From positions 434,001-498,000 of the forward strand of contig NZ_PZJH01000001.1 of the NCBI RefSeq assembly GCF_003259695.1: DNA of 64,000 bases, given 5' to 3'. The first letter of the stretch is position 1; every line of letters begins with the position of its first letter. Both the position numbers and the translations under genes were made by a program. The notes beneath the pieces were generated by a model. It was not told where the DNA came from. It did not search any database and saw only the letters and a list, made by a program, of their open reading frames with translations. Origin of the DNA: Macrococcus epidermidis (GTDB lineage Bacteria > Bacillota > Bacilli > Staphylococcales > Staphylococcaceae). This document shows, piece by piece, positions 39,377-50,769 of this stretch.

Positions 39377-40039
39377 ATGGAAAAAGAATTTGTAGTTATC
39401 GGTTTAGGACGTTTTGGTGGGAGCATTGTTAAAGAATTAAATGCATTGGATATGGACGTAATGGCTATAGATTCTGATGAAGCGCGTGTCAATGAATATG
39501 CAGATATTGCAACGCATGCTGTTATTGCAGATACTACTGATGAGAACGTATTAAAGAGTTTAGGTATACGTAACTTTGATCACGTGATCGTTGCGATAGG
39601 AGATAACATACAGGCAAGTATATTAACAACGTTAATCTTAAAAGATATCGGTGTAAAAAAAGTTACAGCAAAAGCGCAAAATGATTATCATGCGAAAGTA
39701 TTAAATAAGATTGGTGCAGATACAGTTGTTCACCCTGAACGAGACATGGGAAGAAGAATTGCACATAATGTAGCAAGCTCTTCTGTATTGGATTATCTTG
39801 AACTTTCAGATCAGCATTCGATCGTTGAGATACGTGCCGGAGAAACACTAGCTGGCAATTCTATACTTGATTTAGATATACGTGCAAATTATGGATTAAA
39901 TATTATTGCAGTTAAACGTGGTAAAGAAATAATTGTATCACCAGATCCAAGTGTAGTTATTGAAAATGGAGATATATTAATTATGATTGGCCATGATAAT
40001 GACTTAAATCGTTTTGAGAAAAAGATTATTAATGACTAA
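39377..40039 (+). CDS. ktrC: Potassium uptake regulatory subunit, KtrA/KtrC (RCK) family
   Basis: A 220-residue cytoplasmic RCK protein. The N-terminal Rossmann domain has FVVIGLGRFGGSIVKEL and ends near residue 130; the RCK-C domain (about 135-218) binds c-di-AMP in staphylococcal KtrC. It gates a KtrB-type channel encoded elsewhere. Position right after cydAB matches ktrC in S. aureus. GGAGGGG precedes ATG 39377. Confidence 0.88.
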   Translation: MEKEFVVIGLGRFGGSIVKELNALDMDVMAIDSDEARVNEYADIATHAVIADTTDENVLKSLGIRNFDHVIVAIGDNIQASILTTLILKDIGVKKVTAKAQNDYHAKVLNKIGADTVVHPERDMGRRIAHNVASSSVLDYLELSDQHSIVEIRAGETLAGNSILDLDIRANYGLNIIAVKRGKEIIVSPDPSVVIENGDILIMIGHDNDLNRFEKKIIND

Positions 40040-40046
40040 ATTATCG

Positions 40047-40082
40047 AAATAAAAATAGACCCTTGCGGGTCTATTTTTATTT
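40047..40082. terminator. Bidirectional terminator between ktrC and rnjA
   Basis: GACCC-TTGC-GGGTC core extended by A/T pairs to a 16-bp stem, with T runs on both strands. Confidence 0.85.
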
Positions 40083-41789
40083 TGTCGTTTCTTGTTCAAC
40101 AAGTTGTTCGTTATTTTTATTAACATCCATAATCATCGGTAAGATCATTGGTTTTCGTTTCGTCTTTTCATATAAATACGGTGATAAATTTTCAGTAATG
40201 ACATTTTTAATATGATGCCATTCGAGTTCTTCACCAGAATTTAATTTCTCGATTACTTTCTTTTTCAGTAAGCGACTTGCATCATAAATTAAATGACCTG
40301 ATTCTCGCATATAGACGAATCCTCGTGAAATAATATCCGGACCACTAAGCAACTGATTTGTTTTAAAGTCAATACTCACAACGACAATAACAAGTCCTTC
40401 TTCAGATAATATTTTACGGTCCTTTATGACAACATTTCCGATGTCACCGATACCACTTCCATCAACGAGTATATTACCCGATGGTACACGACCAGCAAAA
40501 CGAGCACTGTCTTTAGTCAATGCTAAAATATCTCCGTTCTCATGGATAAATACATTTTCAGGATTTACACCACAATCAATACCGAGTTGACCATGTAAAC
40601 TTTGCATACGATATTCACCATGAATCGGCATGAAGAATTTAGGTTTCATTAATCTAAGCATTAATTTTTGTTCTTCCTGTGAACCGTGACCTGATGTATG
40701 AATATTTGATAGCTTACCATGAATCACATCAGCACCAGCTTTATATAATGCATTGATTGTTCGGTTAACACTTAATGTATTACCTGGAATTGGTGAAGAT
40801 GAGAATATAACAGTATCATCTGGAATGATTGAGATTTGTCTATGTGTTCCGTTAGCGATACGAGATAATGCAGCCATCGGTTCACCTTGAGAACCCGTAC
40901 ATAAAATCAATAATTTATGTTTTGGGATACTATTAATTTTATTTGCTTCTACAAATGTTTCAGGTGGTACTTTAATATAACCAAGTTCAGTACCGATTTT
41001 AATATTATTTTCCATAGAACGGCCGAATATAACGATTTTACGATCGAACTTAACTGCCGCTTCAATAGCTTGCTGAACACGATATATATTTGAAGCAAAT
41101 GTAGCAAAAATAATTCTGCCTGTACATTTTCTGAAAATCTGTTCTACGTTTTGACCTACTTCACGTTCACTGATTGTAAAGTTAGGAATTTCAGCATTTG
41201 TTGAATCTGATAATAGACATAACACACCTTCTTCACCAAGTTGTGCCATCTTTGCAATATTAGCAGGTTCACCAACTGGCGTGAAATCAAATTTAAAGTC
41301 ACCAGTATGAACTATTTTTCCTTCTGGAGTATCAACGATAACACCATATGCCTCTGGAATAGAATGTGTCGTTAAATAGAAAGACACTTTTAAATGTTTA
41401 AATTCAAAGACACTGTCTTCTGTAATCGGATTTAACTGCGCAGTACGAAGTAAACCATGTTCTTCAAGTTTGTTTCGTATTAAACCCAGTGCAAGTGGTC
41501 CACCGTAAATTGGAACGTTCAACTGTTTTAGTAGGAAAGGGACGCCACCGATATGATCTTCATGTCCATGGGTAATAAATAATCCTTTTATTCGTTCCTG
41601 GTTTTGTACAAGGTAAGTATAATCAGGAATCACATAATCGATACCAAGTAACTCGTCCTCGGGAAACTTGATACCTGCATCAATAACGATAATTTCGTCT
41701 TGATACTCAACGGCGTAGGTATTTTTACCGATTTCACCCATTCCACCAAGGGCGAATACACCAACTTCATTTTTTTGTAAAGGCTTCAT
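40077..41789 (-). CDS. rnjA: Ribonuclease J1
   Basis: A 570-residue metallo-beta-lactamase/beta-CASP RNase with 5' exonuclease and endonuclease activity in mRNA decay and rRNA maturation. [12 protein letters not shown] (His74, His76, Asp78, His79) binds the metals. [19 protein letters not shown] and [10 protein letters not shown] mark the beta-CASP core, and the C-terminal domain ends in a Glu/Lys-rich tail. It begins directly after the rpoY stop. Second in a two-gene operon. Confidence 0.93.
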   Translation of the reverse strand: MKPLQKNEVGVFALGGMGEIGKNTYAVEYQDEIIVIDAGIKFPEDELLGIDYVIPDYTYLVQNQERIKGLFITHGHEDHIGGVPFLLKQLNVPIYGGPLALGLIRNKLEEHGLLRTAQLNPITEDSVFEFKHLKVSFYLTTHSIPEAYGVIVDTPEGKIVHTGDFKFDFTPVGEPANIAKMAQLGEEGVLCLLSDSTNAEIPNFTISEREVGQNVEQIFRKCTGRIIFATFASNIYRVQQAIEAAVKFDRKIVIFGRSMENNIKIGTELGYIKVPPETFVEANKINSIPKHKLLILCTGSQGEPMAALSRIANGTHRQISIIPDDTVIFSSSPIPGNTLSVNRTINALYKAGADVIHGKLSNIHTSGHGSQEEQKLMLRLMKPKFFMPIHGEYRMQSLHGQLGIDCGVNPENVFIHENGDILALTKDSARFAGRVPSGNILVDGSGIGDIGNVVIKDRKILSEEGLVIVVVSIDFKTNQLLSGPDIISRGFVYMRESGHLIYDASRLLKKKVIEKLNSGEELEWHHIKNVITENLSPYLYEKTKRKPMILPMIMDVNKNNEQLVEQETTK

Positions 41790-42002
41790 TTAGATAGTCT
41801 CCACACTGTAATTTTCAGCTTTTTGTTCGTACTCTAAGTGAGCACCTTTTAATTCCTGAACAAATTCAATGTTATAAGGACGATCGAGTAAATATCTTCT
41901 AACTTGTTCTTCGCTTACTGCTTCAAAATATTTAACTTGTGTGTTCTCACGAATAATTACTTCACTTTTGTCTTCTTGAAAAAATACTTTAAAAATTGCC
42001 AT
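41790..42002 (-). CDS. rpoY: RNA polymerase epsilon subunit
   Basis: A 70-residue protein with the YkzG/RpoY fold sequence: [51 protein letters not shown]. Length and coupling to rnjA are typical of Firmicutes. AGGAGG lies before ATG 42002. Confidence 0.92.
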   Translation of the reverse strand: MAIFKVFFQEDKSEVIIRENTQVKYFEAVSEEQVRRYLLDRPYNIEFVQELKGAHLEYEQKAENYSVETI

Positions 42003-42040
42003 TAATAAATAGCCTCCTTATTATTATATACATAAAGAAT

Positions 42041-42058
42041 GCCCTAGGAGTCTAGGGC
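42041..42058 (-). promoter_or_regulatory. Hairpin in the rpoY-rnjA leader
   Basis: GCCCTAG and CTAGGGC form a perfect 7-bp stem with a 4-base loop about 40 bases upstream of rpoY. It lacks a T run in the direction of transcription. A 5' hairpin could set mRNA stability or allow RNase J autoregulation. Confidence 0.45.
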
Positions 42059-42237
42059 TAAACATAAACCGTACAAGACATTTATATTAAATGTATAAGT
42101 ATTATTATCTTACATGAATTAATACGGTAGTGTAAAGTCTTTGCATGCAACTTCTTCATATATATAATAATACATTTTTGAATTAATGCGTACAAAAAGG
42201 TAAACTAAAGGTAAATATACTGTACGGAGGATTACAC

Positions 42238-43014
42238 ATGAAGCGACATTTGATATTCTTTGATATTGATGGAACATTGTATAATGACGATAAAGAGATG
42301 AGTGAGCATACGAAAGAAACCATTAGAAAATTGCAGGAAAATGGACATATATTAGCGATTGCTACGGGTCGCGCACCTTTTATGTTACAAGAAGTAATTA
42401 AAGAAACCGGGATAACAAACTATATTTCATTTAATGGACAATATGCGGTGATGAATGGAGAAGTAATCTATGAAAATCCATTAGATATGGAAACTTTGAA
42501 GCAATTAGAGGAAGATGCAAGTTCAAATAATCATCCACTCGTATTTTTAAATGAACTTGAGATGGTATCTAATATTGAATATCATGAGCATATAAAGAAA
42601 AGTATTAGTACATTGAAGTTTGACCATCCAAGACACGAAAAAAATTACTATCTCGATAAACCAATCTATCAGACCTTAATCTTCAATACTGAAGAAGAAG
42701 ATAAATTTTATGATGATCAATACGAAAAAATAAAGTTTATAAGATGGCATGAAGTTAGCCGTGATGTTGTGCCGGTAAACGGTTCGAAGTTTGAAGGCAT
42801 AAAAAAGGTTAGTGAAACTCTAAATATCCCGATAGAAGATTGTATAGCAGTCGGAGACGGTTTAAATGATCTGGAAATGATTCAGGGTGTCGGACTAGGC
42901 ATTGTAATGGGTAATGGAGTAGATGCATTAAAAGAAGTAGCAGATTATGTGACAGAAGATGTACATGAAGAAGGATTAACAAACGCATTTAAACATTTTA
43001 AACTGATAGATTAG
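42238..43014 (+). CDS. HAD-superfamily phosphatase, Cof type
   Basis: A 258-residue HAD IIB hydrolase. FFDIDGTLYNDD holds the nucleophile and acid, ATGRAPF is motif II, KFEGIKKV supplies the motif III lysine, and VGDGLNDLEMIQ binds Mg2+. The large C2 cap is intact. Likely a sugar-phosphate phosphatase; substrate unknown. It is separated by 11 bases from the next gene. Confidence 0.85.
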   Translation: MKRHLIFFDIDGTLYNDDKEMSEHTKETIRKLQENGHILAIATGRAPFMLQEVIKETGITNYISFNGQYAVMNGEVIYENPLDMETLKQLEEDASSNNHPLVFLNELEMVSNIEYHEHIKKSISTLKFDHPRHEKNYYLDKPIYQTLIFNTEEEDKFYDDQYEKIKFIRWHEVSRDVVPVNGSKFEGIKKVSETLNIPIEDCIAVGDGLNDLEMIQGVGLGIVMGNGVDALKEVADYVTEDVHEEGLTNAFKHFKLID

Positions 43015-43025
43015 GAGAAGATTAA

Positions 43026-43289
43026 ATGGATAATATAACAAATATAAAAAAAGTCATTAGTAGAGCTGCCAATCATGAAACTTTAATATTAGATCACCTT
43101 GAGTTTAACAGAAGAGATAACGAAGTCATTATGAACTTTGTTTATCAAAAATTTAATCCGGTAGAAGTGCACACAGCACCACATGTTAATGATCCTGTTT
43201 TGATGGATGTAGAAACGATGCGAGAAGTAATTTCGTATTTAGAAGAAGTAGGTATTCGCTACGAAAAAAGAAAAGACGAATTTATTTAA
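43026..43289 (+). CDS. Small conserved-type hypothetical protein
   Basis: An 87-residue soluble protein with a mixed alpha/beta appearance: an N-terminal helix, strands around TLILDHLEFNRRDNEVIMNFVYQKF, then a helix VETMREVISYLEEVGIRYEKRK. GGAGAAG precedes ATG 43026. It probably shares a transcript with the HAD phosphatase. I recognise no family. Confidence 0.6.
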   Translation: MDNITNIKKVISRAANHETLILDHLEFNRRDNEVIMNFVYQKFNPVEVHTAPHVNDPVLMDVETMREVISYLEEVGIRYEKRKDEFI

Positions 43290-43292
43290 TGC

Positions 43293-43334
43293 AAAAAATC
43301 CGTTAAAACATTAAAGTTTTAACAGATTTTTTTT
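43293..43334. terminator. Bidirectional terminator before def
   Basis: AAAAATC and GTTAAAAC arms pair with GTTTTAAC and GATTTTT across one mismatch, giving a 15-bp stem with an 8-base T run. Confidence 0.8.
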
Positions 43335-43887
43335 ATTGCACTGCGATAGCGTTGTCCTGAACTGCCATCGGATTTTCTTTGTTGATATGATCATAGAACA
43401 TTATACCATTTAAATGGTCAATTTCATGTTGAGCAACAATCGCAGCAAAATCTTTTAGACGTAATTTTACTTCGCTGCCATCAGGTTTAAATGCTTTAAC
43501 AGTAATACGAGCATATCTATGAACTAAACCTGGAATGTTTTCGTCGACGCTAAGGCAACCTTCTCCAGTAGGTAAATAAGCTTTTTCAACACTGTGACTG
43601 ATAATCTTTGGATTAATCAATTGATGTTCAACATATTTTTCAGTTTTTTCATCATAAAAATAAATAACAAGCATACGTTTATTATGATTAAGTTGAGGCG
43701 CAGCTATACCAACACCGCTACGCAATTTATATTTTTTTGAGAGTTCTTCATCCTGACTCATTTTAAGAAATTCTAGCATATCATCGATTAATTTTTGGTT
43801 CTCATTCGATAATGGTAGTTCAACTTCCTGTGCCTTTTCTCGCAAAGTTGGATGGCCATCTCGAATGATGTCGTTCATTGTTAGCAT
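43333..43887 (-). CDS. def: Peptide deformylase
   Basis: A 184-residue type II (Gram-positive) deformylase that removes the formyl group from nascent proteins. [14 protein letters not shown] (Cys111) and QHEIDHLNG (His154, Glu155, His158) bind the metal and catalyse. The insertion after the first helix and the longer length indicate type II. Confidence 0.93.
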   Translation of the reverse strand: MLTMNDIIRDGHPTLREKAQEVELPLSNENQKLIDDMLEFLKMSQDEELSKKYKLRSGVGIAAPQLNHNKRMLVIYFYDEKTEKYVEHQLINPKIISHSVEKAYLPTGEGCLSVDENIPGLVHRYARITVKAFKPDGSEVKLRLKDFAAIVAQHEIDHLNGIMFYDHINKENPMAVQDNAIAVQ

Positions 43888-44010
43888 CGTAACATCTCCT
43901 CACTTTATTATTATAAAATATATCAGATAATCAGGGCAAATGCATTATATACATTGAAATAATATGTAAAAAAATATAACATTATAAGCAAATAAGAGGA
44001 GGCAATGTTA

Positions 44011-44643
44011 ATGAAGCGTGTAAAAGGTATTATATTAGTATTCTTTGTTGTAATACTAGCAGCATGTACGAACAAAACAGCAAACTTAGAAGCTTTTTAT
44101 CAAAAAATTGATGAAGCAAATACTAAAGAGCAGCAAATAGTTAGTGTAAGTGAAAAATTAGAGAAGCTAGAAAATAATAAATTGCAGCTATTTAATAAGG
44201 TGAATAAAGCGAAATCAGGAGAGATGACTGGTCTTGCAGATCAACTGATAAAAAATACGTCAGAACGTAAAGCAATCGCTAAAAAAGAAACAGAAATTAT
44301 GTTAAAATCAAAAGAAATTTTTGATAATTCAAAGAAAGATGCAAAAGCAATAGAAGATAAAACGCAAAAGCAACAAGTAGAGAAGTTAGTCTCTGCTCTA
44401 GACGAGAAATATGCTAAACACTCAAATTTAATGACTTCATATCAAAATATTCTTAATAAAGAGAATGAATTATTTAATTATCTAAAAGAAGATACATTAG
44501 ATAAAAACGTAGTTAATGAAAAAATCAATGTTGTTTCTAAATTATATAAACAGTTTCAGACAAAGACGGATGATTATACTAAGATAACACGACTTGTAGA
44601 ACAAAATAAAAAGCCGATTGTAGAAACATTAAATAAGAACTAA
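44011..44643 (+). CDS. YkyA-family lipoprotein
   Basis: A 210-residue lipoprotein. The signal peptide KRVKGIILVFFVVILAAC carries lipobox LAAC, with the cysteine at about residue 20. The rest is helical and charged, probably a long coiled coil, as in the YkyA family. ATG 44011 is preferred over ATG 44005 because GAGGAGG (43996-44002) is then 8 bases away. Proposed as cell-wall-associated in relatives; function unproven. Confidence 0.75.
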   Translation: MKRVKGIILVFFVVILAACTNKTANLEAFYQKIDEANTKEQQIVSVSEKLEKLENNKLQLFNKVNKAKSGEMTGLADQLIKNTSERKAIAKKETEIMLKSKEIFDNSKKDAKAIEDKTQKQQVEKLVSALDEKYAKHSNLMTSYQNILNKENELFNYLKEDTLDKNVVNEKINVVSKLYKQFQTKTDDYTKITRLVEQNKKPIVETLNKN

Positions 44644-44665
44644 GTATTGTGACAAAATTGTTAAA

Positions 44666-44680
44666 ATGAAAGCGTTTACT
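44666..44680 (+). promoter_or_regulatory. Candidate catabolite response element (cre)
   Basis: ATGAAAGCGTTTACT fits the WTGNAANCGNWNNCW consensus at every fixed position. It lies between the YkyA-like gene and pdhA, overlapping a weak promoter-like pair (TTGTTA 44658-44663, GATATA 44681-44686). CcpA binding is inferred. Confidence 0.55.
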
Positions 44681-44709
44681 GATATATAACAGTAAAAATA
44701 TTGTAGTAA

Positions 44710-45951
<1,242 letters not shown>

Positions 45952-45954
45952 GTC

Positions 45955-46932
45955 ATGGCACAATTAACGATGATCCAAGCAATAACAAATGCACTTCAAA
46001 CTGAACTTAAAAATGACGAAAACGTTTTAGTATTCGGAGAAGACGTTGGTGTCAACGGTGGTGTGTTCCGTGCGACTGAAGGACTTCAAAAAGAATTCGG
46101 TGAAGATCGTGTATTCGATACACCACTTGCAGAGTCAGGTATTGGTGGTTTAGCGGTAGGTTTCACATTAACTGGATTCCGTCCGGTAATGGAAATTCAA
46201 TTCTTCGGATTTGTATTCGAAGTATTTGATTCATTAGCAGCACAATTATCACGTCAAAGTTTCCGTTCTGGTGGAACGAAATCTGCACCAGTTGTTATTC
46301 GTTCACCATTCGGTGGAGGTGTCCACACACCTGAATTACACGCAGATAACTTAGAAGGTTTAGTAGCTCAAACGCCAGGTTTAAAAGTAGTAATTCCATC
46401 AAGTCCTTATGATGCAAAAGGATTATTAATTTCAGCTATTCGTGACAACGATCCAGTTGTATTCTTAGAGCATATGAAATTATACCGTTCATTCCGAGAA
46501 GAAGTACCTGAAGAAGAGTACACAATTGAAATCGGTAAAGCAGCAGTGAAACAAGAAGGTTCTGACCTATCAATCATTACTTATGGTGCAATGGTTCAGG
46601 AATCATTGAAAGCTGCTGAAGAATTAGCAAAAGACGGTCACTCAATCGAAGTCATCGACTTACGTACGGTTCAACCATTAGATATCGAAACGATTATTGC
46701 ATCAGTTGAAAAAACTGGACGAGTTGTAGTGGTTCAGGAAGCTCAAAAACAAGCAGGTGTTGGTGCAGCTGTAGTATCTGAAATTTCTGAACGTGCAATT
46801 TTATCTTTAGAAGCTCCAATTGCACGTGTAGCAGCTGTTGATACGGCATATCCATACACGCAAGCTGAGAATGTTTGGTTACCAAATAAAGAAGACATCA
46901 TTGCAGCAGCTAAAAAAACATTAGAGTTCTAA
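45955..46932 (+). CDS. pdhB: Pyruvate dehydrogenase E1 component, beta subunit
   Basis: A 325-residue transketolase-like subunit. [36 protein letters not shown] and [18 protein letters not shown] are conserved. The C-terminal domain has [15 protein letters not shown]. Length is standard. Confidence 0.95.
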   Translation: MAQLTMIQAITNALQTELKNDENVLVFGEDVGVNGGVFRATEGLQKEFGEDRVFDTPLAESGIGGLAVGFTLTGFRPVMEIQFFGFVFEVFDSLAAQLSRQSFRSGGTKSAPVVIRSPFGGGVHTPELHADNLEGLVAQTPGLKVVIPSSPYDAKGLLISAIRDNDPVVFLEHMKLYRSFREEVPEEEYTIEIGKAAVKQEGSDLSIITYGAMVQESLKAAEELAKDGHSIEVIDLRTVQPLDIETIIASVEKTGRVVVVQEAQKQAGVGAAVVSEISERAILSLEAPIARVAAVDTAYPYTQAENVWLPNKEDIIAAAKKTLEF

Positions 46933-46963
46933 TTTGAGTTTTAAAATTGAGTAAGAAGGTAAT

Positions 46964-47001
46964 ATGAAAAGTAACATTGTTTTAACTATGTTACTTTTCA
47001 T
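46964..47001 (+). other. Long perfect hairpin between pdhB and pdhC
   Basis: Arms of 14 bases (46964-46977, 46988-47001) are perfectly complementary around a 10-base loop. No T run follows, so it is a poor terminator. It may be a processing or stability element that separates pdhAB from pdhCD. Confidence 0.65.
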
Positions 47002-47056
47002 CATTTATTGAAATGAATTTTATGATTATAAAATTAATTCTTAGGAGGAATTTATT

Positions 47057-48355
47057 GTGGCATTTGAATTTAAATTACCCGCTCTTGGTGAGGGGATTTT
47101 TGAAGGTGAAATCGTTAAGTGGTTCGTTAAAGCTGGCGATAACATCGCAGAAGACGATATTTTATGTGAAGTACAAAATGATAAATCAGTAGTAGAAATT
47201 CCATCTCCAGTATCAGGAACAATCAATACGATTTTTGCTGAAGAAGGAACAGTAGCTAACTTAGGTGACGTTATCGTTACAATCGATTCTGATGATGCAC
47301 ATGCACAAGAATCAGCTTCTGAATCTAAAGACGAAGCACCAGCAAAAGAAGAAAAAGCTGCAGAAGAAGTTAAAGAAGAAAAACCTTCACAAGCTCCTGC
47401 ACAAGATGTAGAAGTTGATGAAAATCGTCGTGTTATCGCTATGCCATCAGTACGTAAATTTGCACGTGAACAAGGTGTAAATATTAAAGCGGTTACTGGT
47501 ACTGGTAAAAATGGCCGTGTAATTAAAGATGATATTACTGCTTACTTAAATGGTGGCGCTAATACTCAAGCTACAGAAGCACCAAAAGCTGATGCGCCAG
47601 CTGCATCAACTGAAAAAGCTGCACCACAACCAATTGCAGCACCAGAAGGCGAATTCCCTGAAACACGTGAAAAGATTCCTGCAATGCGTAAAGCAATCGC
47701 TAAAGCGATGGTTAACTCTAAACACACTGCACCACACGTTACGTTAATGGATGAAGTTGAAGTACAAGCTTTATGGGATCATCGTAAGAAATTTAAAGAA
47801 GTTGCAGCAGAACAAGGTACGAAATTAACATTCTTACCATACGTTGTTAAAGCGTTAGTATCTGCACTTAAAGCATATCCAGCATTAAATACTTCTATAG
47901 ATGACGCTACAGAAGAAGTTGTTCACAAACATTACTACAATATCGGTATTGCAGCTGATACTGAACGCGGATTATTAGTACCTGTTGTTAAAAATGCAGA
48001 TCGTAAATCTATGTTCGCTATTTCTGATGAAATTAACGAATTAGCTGTAAAAGCACGTGATGGTAAACTTTCTCCTAGCGAAATGAAGGGTGCATCATGT
48101 ACAATTAGTAATATAGGTTCAGCTGGTGGACAATGGTTCACTCCAGTAATCAATCACCCTGAAGTTGCTATCTTAGGTATTGGTCGAATTGCTCAAAAAG
48201 CAATCGTTAAAGACGGAGAAATCGTTGCAGCACCAGTATTAGCATTATCATTAAGTTTTGACCACCGTCAAATTGATGGTGCAACTGGACAAAACGCTAT
48301 GAATCATATTAAACGTTTATTAAATAATCCAGAATTATTATTAATGGAGGGGTAA
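47057..48355 (+). CDS. pdhC: Dihydrolipoamide acetyltransferase, PDH E2
   Basis: A 432-residue core protein. One lipoyl domain (1-80) has the lipoylated Lys43 in QNDKSVVEI. An Ala/Glu/Lys/Pro-rich linker is followed by the peripheral subunit-binding domain ([27 protein letters not shown]), a second linker, and the catalytic domain ending with [12 protein letters not shown] (catalytic His). Start codon GTG 47057, with AGGAGG upstream. Confidence 0.95.
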   Translation: MAFEFKLPALGEGIFEGEIVKWFVKAGDNIAEDDILCEVQNDKSVVEIPSPVSGTINTIFAEEGTVANLGDVIVTIDSDDAHAQESASESKDEAPAKEEKAAEEVKEEKPSQAPAQDVEVDENRRVIAMPSVRKFAREQGVNIKAVTGTGKNGRVIKDDITAYLNGGANTQATEAPKADAPAASTEKAAPQPIAAPEGEFPETREKIPAMRKAIAKAMVNSKHTAPHVTLMDEVEVQALWDHRKKFKEVAAEQGTKLTFLPYVVKALVSALKAYPALNTSIDDATEEVVHKHYYNIGIAADTERGLLVPVVKNADRKSMFAISDEINELAVKARDGKLSPSEMKGASCTISNIGSAGGQWFTPVINHPEVAILGIGRIAQKAIVKDGEIVAAPVLALSLSFDHRQIDGATGQNAMNHIKRLLNNPELLLMEG

Positions 48356-48359
48356 GCAC

Positions 48360-49766
48360 ATGGTAGTTGGAGATTTTCCTATTGAAACAGATACTATTGT
48401 AATCGGAGCAGGTCCTGGAGGATATGTTGCAGCAATTCGTGCAGCTCAATTAGGACAAAAAGTAACAATTGTAGAAAAAGGTAGTTTAGGTGGCGTTTGT
48501 TTAAACGTTGGTTGTATTCCTTCAAAAGCTTTATTATCAGCTTCACATAAATATGAAACAGCTGTACATTCTGAAGATTTCGGAATTAAAGCTGAAAACG
48601 TTACTGTTGATTTTTCTAAAGTGCAAGAATTCAAAGGTGGCGTTGTTAAGAAATTAACTGGCGGTGTTGGTGCATTATTAAAAGGTAACAAAGTTGAAAT
48701 CGTTGAAGGTGAAGCTTATTTCGTTGATCAAAACAACTTAAAAGTTATGACTGAAAAAGCATCTCAAACGTATACTTTTAAACATGCAATTATCGCTACT
48801 GGTTCACGTCCAATTGAAATTCCTAATTTCAAATTCAACAAACGTGTAATCGATTCAACAGGTGCATTAGCATTAACTGAAATTCCAAAAAGCTTAGTAG
48901 TTGTTGGTGGTGGATATATCGGTTCTGAATTAGGAACTGCTTACGCTAACTTCGGTACTAAAGTTACAATTCTAGAAGGCGCGAAAGATATTTTAGGCGG
49001 ATTCGAAAAACAAATGACACAAGTAGTTAAAAAAGGTCTTAAAGCTAAAGGTGTAGACATTGTTACTGAAGCGATGGCTAAATCAGCTGAAGAGAGCGAA
49101 ACTGGTGTTAAAGTAACTTATGAAGCTAAAGGTGAAACTCATACAATTGAAGCAGATTACTGTTTAGTAACTGTTGGTCGTCGTCCTAATACTGAAGAAA
49201 TCGGTTTAGAGTCATTAGGCGTGAAGATGACTGAACGCGGCTTAGTAGAAGTAAATGAAGAAGGACGTACTTCAGTAGACAATATCTTTGCAATCGGTGA
49301 TATCGTTGCGGGACCTCCGTTAGCGCATAAAGCATCATACGAAGGAAAAGTTGCAGCTGAAGTTATCTCTGGTGAAAAATCAGAAGTTGACTATCTTGCA
49401 ATTCCAGCAGTATGTTTCACTGAGCCTGAATTAGCAACAGTTGGTTATACTGAAGCGATGGCGAAAGAAGAAGGATTAGAATATAAAGCTTCTAAATTCC
49501 CTTATGCAGCAAATGGTCGTGCATTATCTATCGGCGAAACTGACGGATTCTTAAAATTAATCACATTAAAAGAAGACGGATTATTAATCGGTGCTCAAAT
49601 CGCTGGTTCTGGTGCATCTGATATGATCGCTGAATTAGGATTAGCAATTGAAACTGGTATGACAGCTGAAGATATCGCATTAACAATTCATGCGCATCCT
49701 TCATTAGGTGAAATTACAATGGAAGCTGCAGAAGTAGCTTTAGGTAATCCAATTCATACTATGTAA
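48360..49766 (+). CDS. pdhD: Dihydrolipoamide dehydrogenase, PDH E3
   Basis: A 468-residue flavoprotein. GAGPGG (16-21) binds [16 protein letters not shown] holds the redox pair Cys47/Cys52, [10 protein letters not shown] binds NAD, and HAHPSLGE near the C-terminus has the catalytic His-Glu. It may also serve other 2-oxoacid complexes. Confidence 0.95.
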   Translation: MVVGDFPIETDTIVIGAGPGGYVAAIRAAQLGQKVTIVEKGSLGGVCLNVGCIPSKALLSASHKYETAVHSEDFGIKAENVTVDFSKVQEFKGGVVKKLTGGVGALLKGNKVEIVEGEAYFVDQNNLKVMTEKASQTYTFKHAIIATGSRPIEIPNFKFNKRVIDSTGALALTEIPKSLVVVGGGYIGSELGTAYANFGTKVTILEGAKDILGGFEKQMTQVVKKGLKAKGVDIVTEAMAKSAEESETGVKVTYEAKGETHTIEADYCLVTVGRRPNTEEIGLESLGVKMTERGLVEVNEEGRTSVDNIFAIGDIVAGPPLAHKASYEGKVAAEVISGEKSEVDYLAIPAVCFTEPELATVGYTEAMAKEEGLEYKASKFPYAANGRALSIGETDGFLKLITLKEDGLLIGAQIAGSGASDMIAELGLAIETGMTAEDIALTIHAHPSLGEITMEAAEVALGNPIHTM

Positions 49767-49785
49767 TTTATTTTTACAAAATATT

Positions 49786-49818
49786 AAGCACTATTCAGAG
49801 ATGAATAGTGCTTTTTTT
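49786..49818 (+). terminator. Terminator after pdhABCD
   Basis: AAGCACTATTC pairs with GAATAGTGCTT around AGAGAT, followed by seven T. The next gene's ribosome binding site follows within a few bases. Confidence 0.82.
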
Positions 49819-49833
49819 AACGGAGGAAGCAAA

Positions 49834-50109
49834 ATGAGCTATAGTTATCCAATTGATCCGGAATGGACACAGGAAGAAATCATTGATGTGGTTAATTTTT
49901 TAGCACTTATTGAAGATGCTTATGAATCTAAAGTGAAGACTGATGATTATGCTGCAGTATATAAAGCATTTAAAAAGATCGCACCTATGAAATCAGATGA
50001 AAACAAAATTTATAAAGCATTTAAAGAAGTTTCTAATTATGACGGATATGTTGTAACGAAACGCTTTAAAGAAGCACAAACTGCAAACGAAAAAACTTTC
50101 AAAGTGTAA
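49834..50109 (+). CDS. UPF0223 family protein
   Basis: A 91-residue soluble protein. MSYSYPIDPEWTQEEIIDVVNFL and AYKAFKKIAPMKSDENKIYKAFKE-like segments match UPF0223 (B. subtilis YktA). An upstream in-frame start lies inside the terminator, so ATG 49834, with GGAGG before it, is used. It also follows pdhD in S. aureus. Function unknown. Confidence 0.8.
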   Translation: MSYSYPIDPEWTQEEIIDVVNFLALIEDAYESKVKTDDYAAVYKAFKKIAPMKSDENKIYKAFKEVSNYDGYVVTKRFKEAQTANEKTFKV

Positions 50110-50136
50110 TTCTGAATTAAAAATTTAGTATTACTG

Positions 50137-50165
50137 TTGTTTTATGCCTTTTTTTCTGCTATATT
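50137..50165 (+). promoter_or_regulatory. Promoter of the pot operon
   Basis: TTGTTT (50137-50142), a 17-base spacer and TATATT (50160-50165) with an extended TGC. Confidence 0.55.
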
Positions 50166-50172
50166 TAAAACG

Positions 50173-50203
50173 TTATTAAACAAATTGTTTACAATTATTA
50201 AAC
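50173..50203. promoter_or_regulatory. Direct-repeat and dyad element at the pot operon start
   Basis: TTATTAAAC occurs at 50173-50181 and 50195-50203, 22 bases apart. Between them TAAAC (50177-50181) and GTTTA (50187-50191) form an inverted repeat. It lies at the predicted transcription start and could be the operator of the XRE-cupin regulator encoded just downstream. Confidence 0.45.
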
Positions 50204-50217
50204 TAAGGTGTGAATAC

Positions 50218-50760
50218 ATGGATATAGGGAAAAAAATAAAAGATTTACGACGCCAAAAGAATTTAACGCAGGAAGAACTAGGGGAAAGAACTGATTTATC
50301 AAAAGGATATATCTCTCAACTTGAACGTAATTTATGTTCTCCGTCTATGGAGACATTCTTTAATATACTTGAAGTTTTAGGATCAGAACCATCAGACTTC
50401 TTTAATGAGAAGATGCATGAGCAGCGCATTTATTATCCTAAATCTGAACAGACAATATATGATGAATATGATAATGGCTATTTAATTCAGTGGCTAGTTC
50501 CAGATTCAAACGAATTTGATATGGAGCCTGTTATAATTACATTAAAACCTGATTCAGAATACAAAAAGTTTGAGCCAAGTCTTTCAGATAGCTTTATTTA
50601 TGTGTTAGACGGAACAGCAAGTATCAGAATCGGTAGAAAAGAGTATACAGCACGTCGTGGTGAATCATTTTATTTTAAAGCGAATGAATCACATCAGTTA
50701 TTTAACAGATATAAAAAAGATGCACGTGTATTAATCGTCGCAACTGAATCATATTTATAG
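50218..50760 (+). CDS. XRE-cupin transcriptional regulator of the polyamine transport operon
   Basis: A 180-residue two-domain regulator. The HTH_3 domain (about 5-60) has IKDLRRQKNLTQEELGERTDLSKGYISQLERN. The cupin domain (about 105-175) has DSFIYVLDGTASIRIGRKEYTARRGESFYFKANESHQLFN. It is like PuuR of E. coli, which senses putrescine. It starts at ATG 50218 (AAGGTG upstream); an earlier ATG has no ribosome binding site. Ten bases from potA. Confidence 0.82.
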   Translation: MDIGKKIKDLRRQKNLTQEELGERTDLSKGYISQLERNLCSPSMETFFNILEVLGSEPSDFFNEKMHEQRIYYPKSEQTIYDEYDNGYLIQWLVPDSNEFDMEPVIITLKPDSEYKKFEPSLSDSFIYVLDGTASIRIGRKEYTARRGESFYFKANESHQLFNRYKKDARVLIVATESYL

Positions 50761-50769
50761 GAGTGTGTC

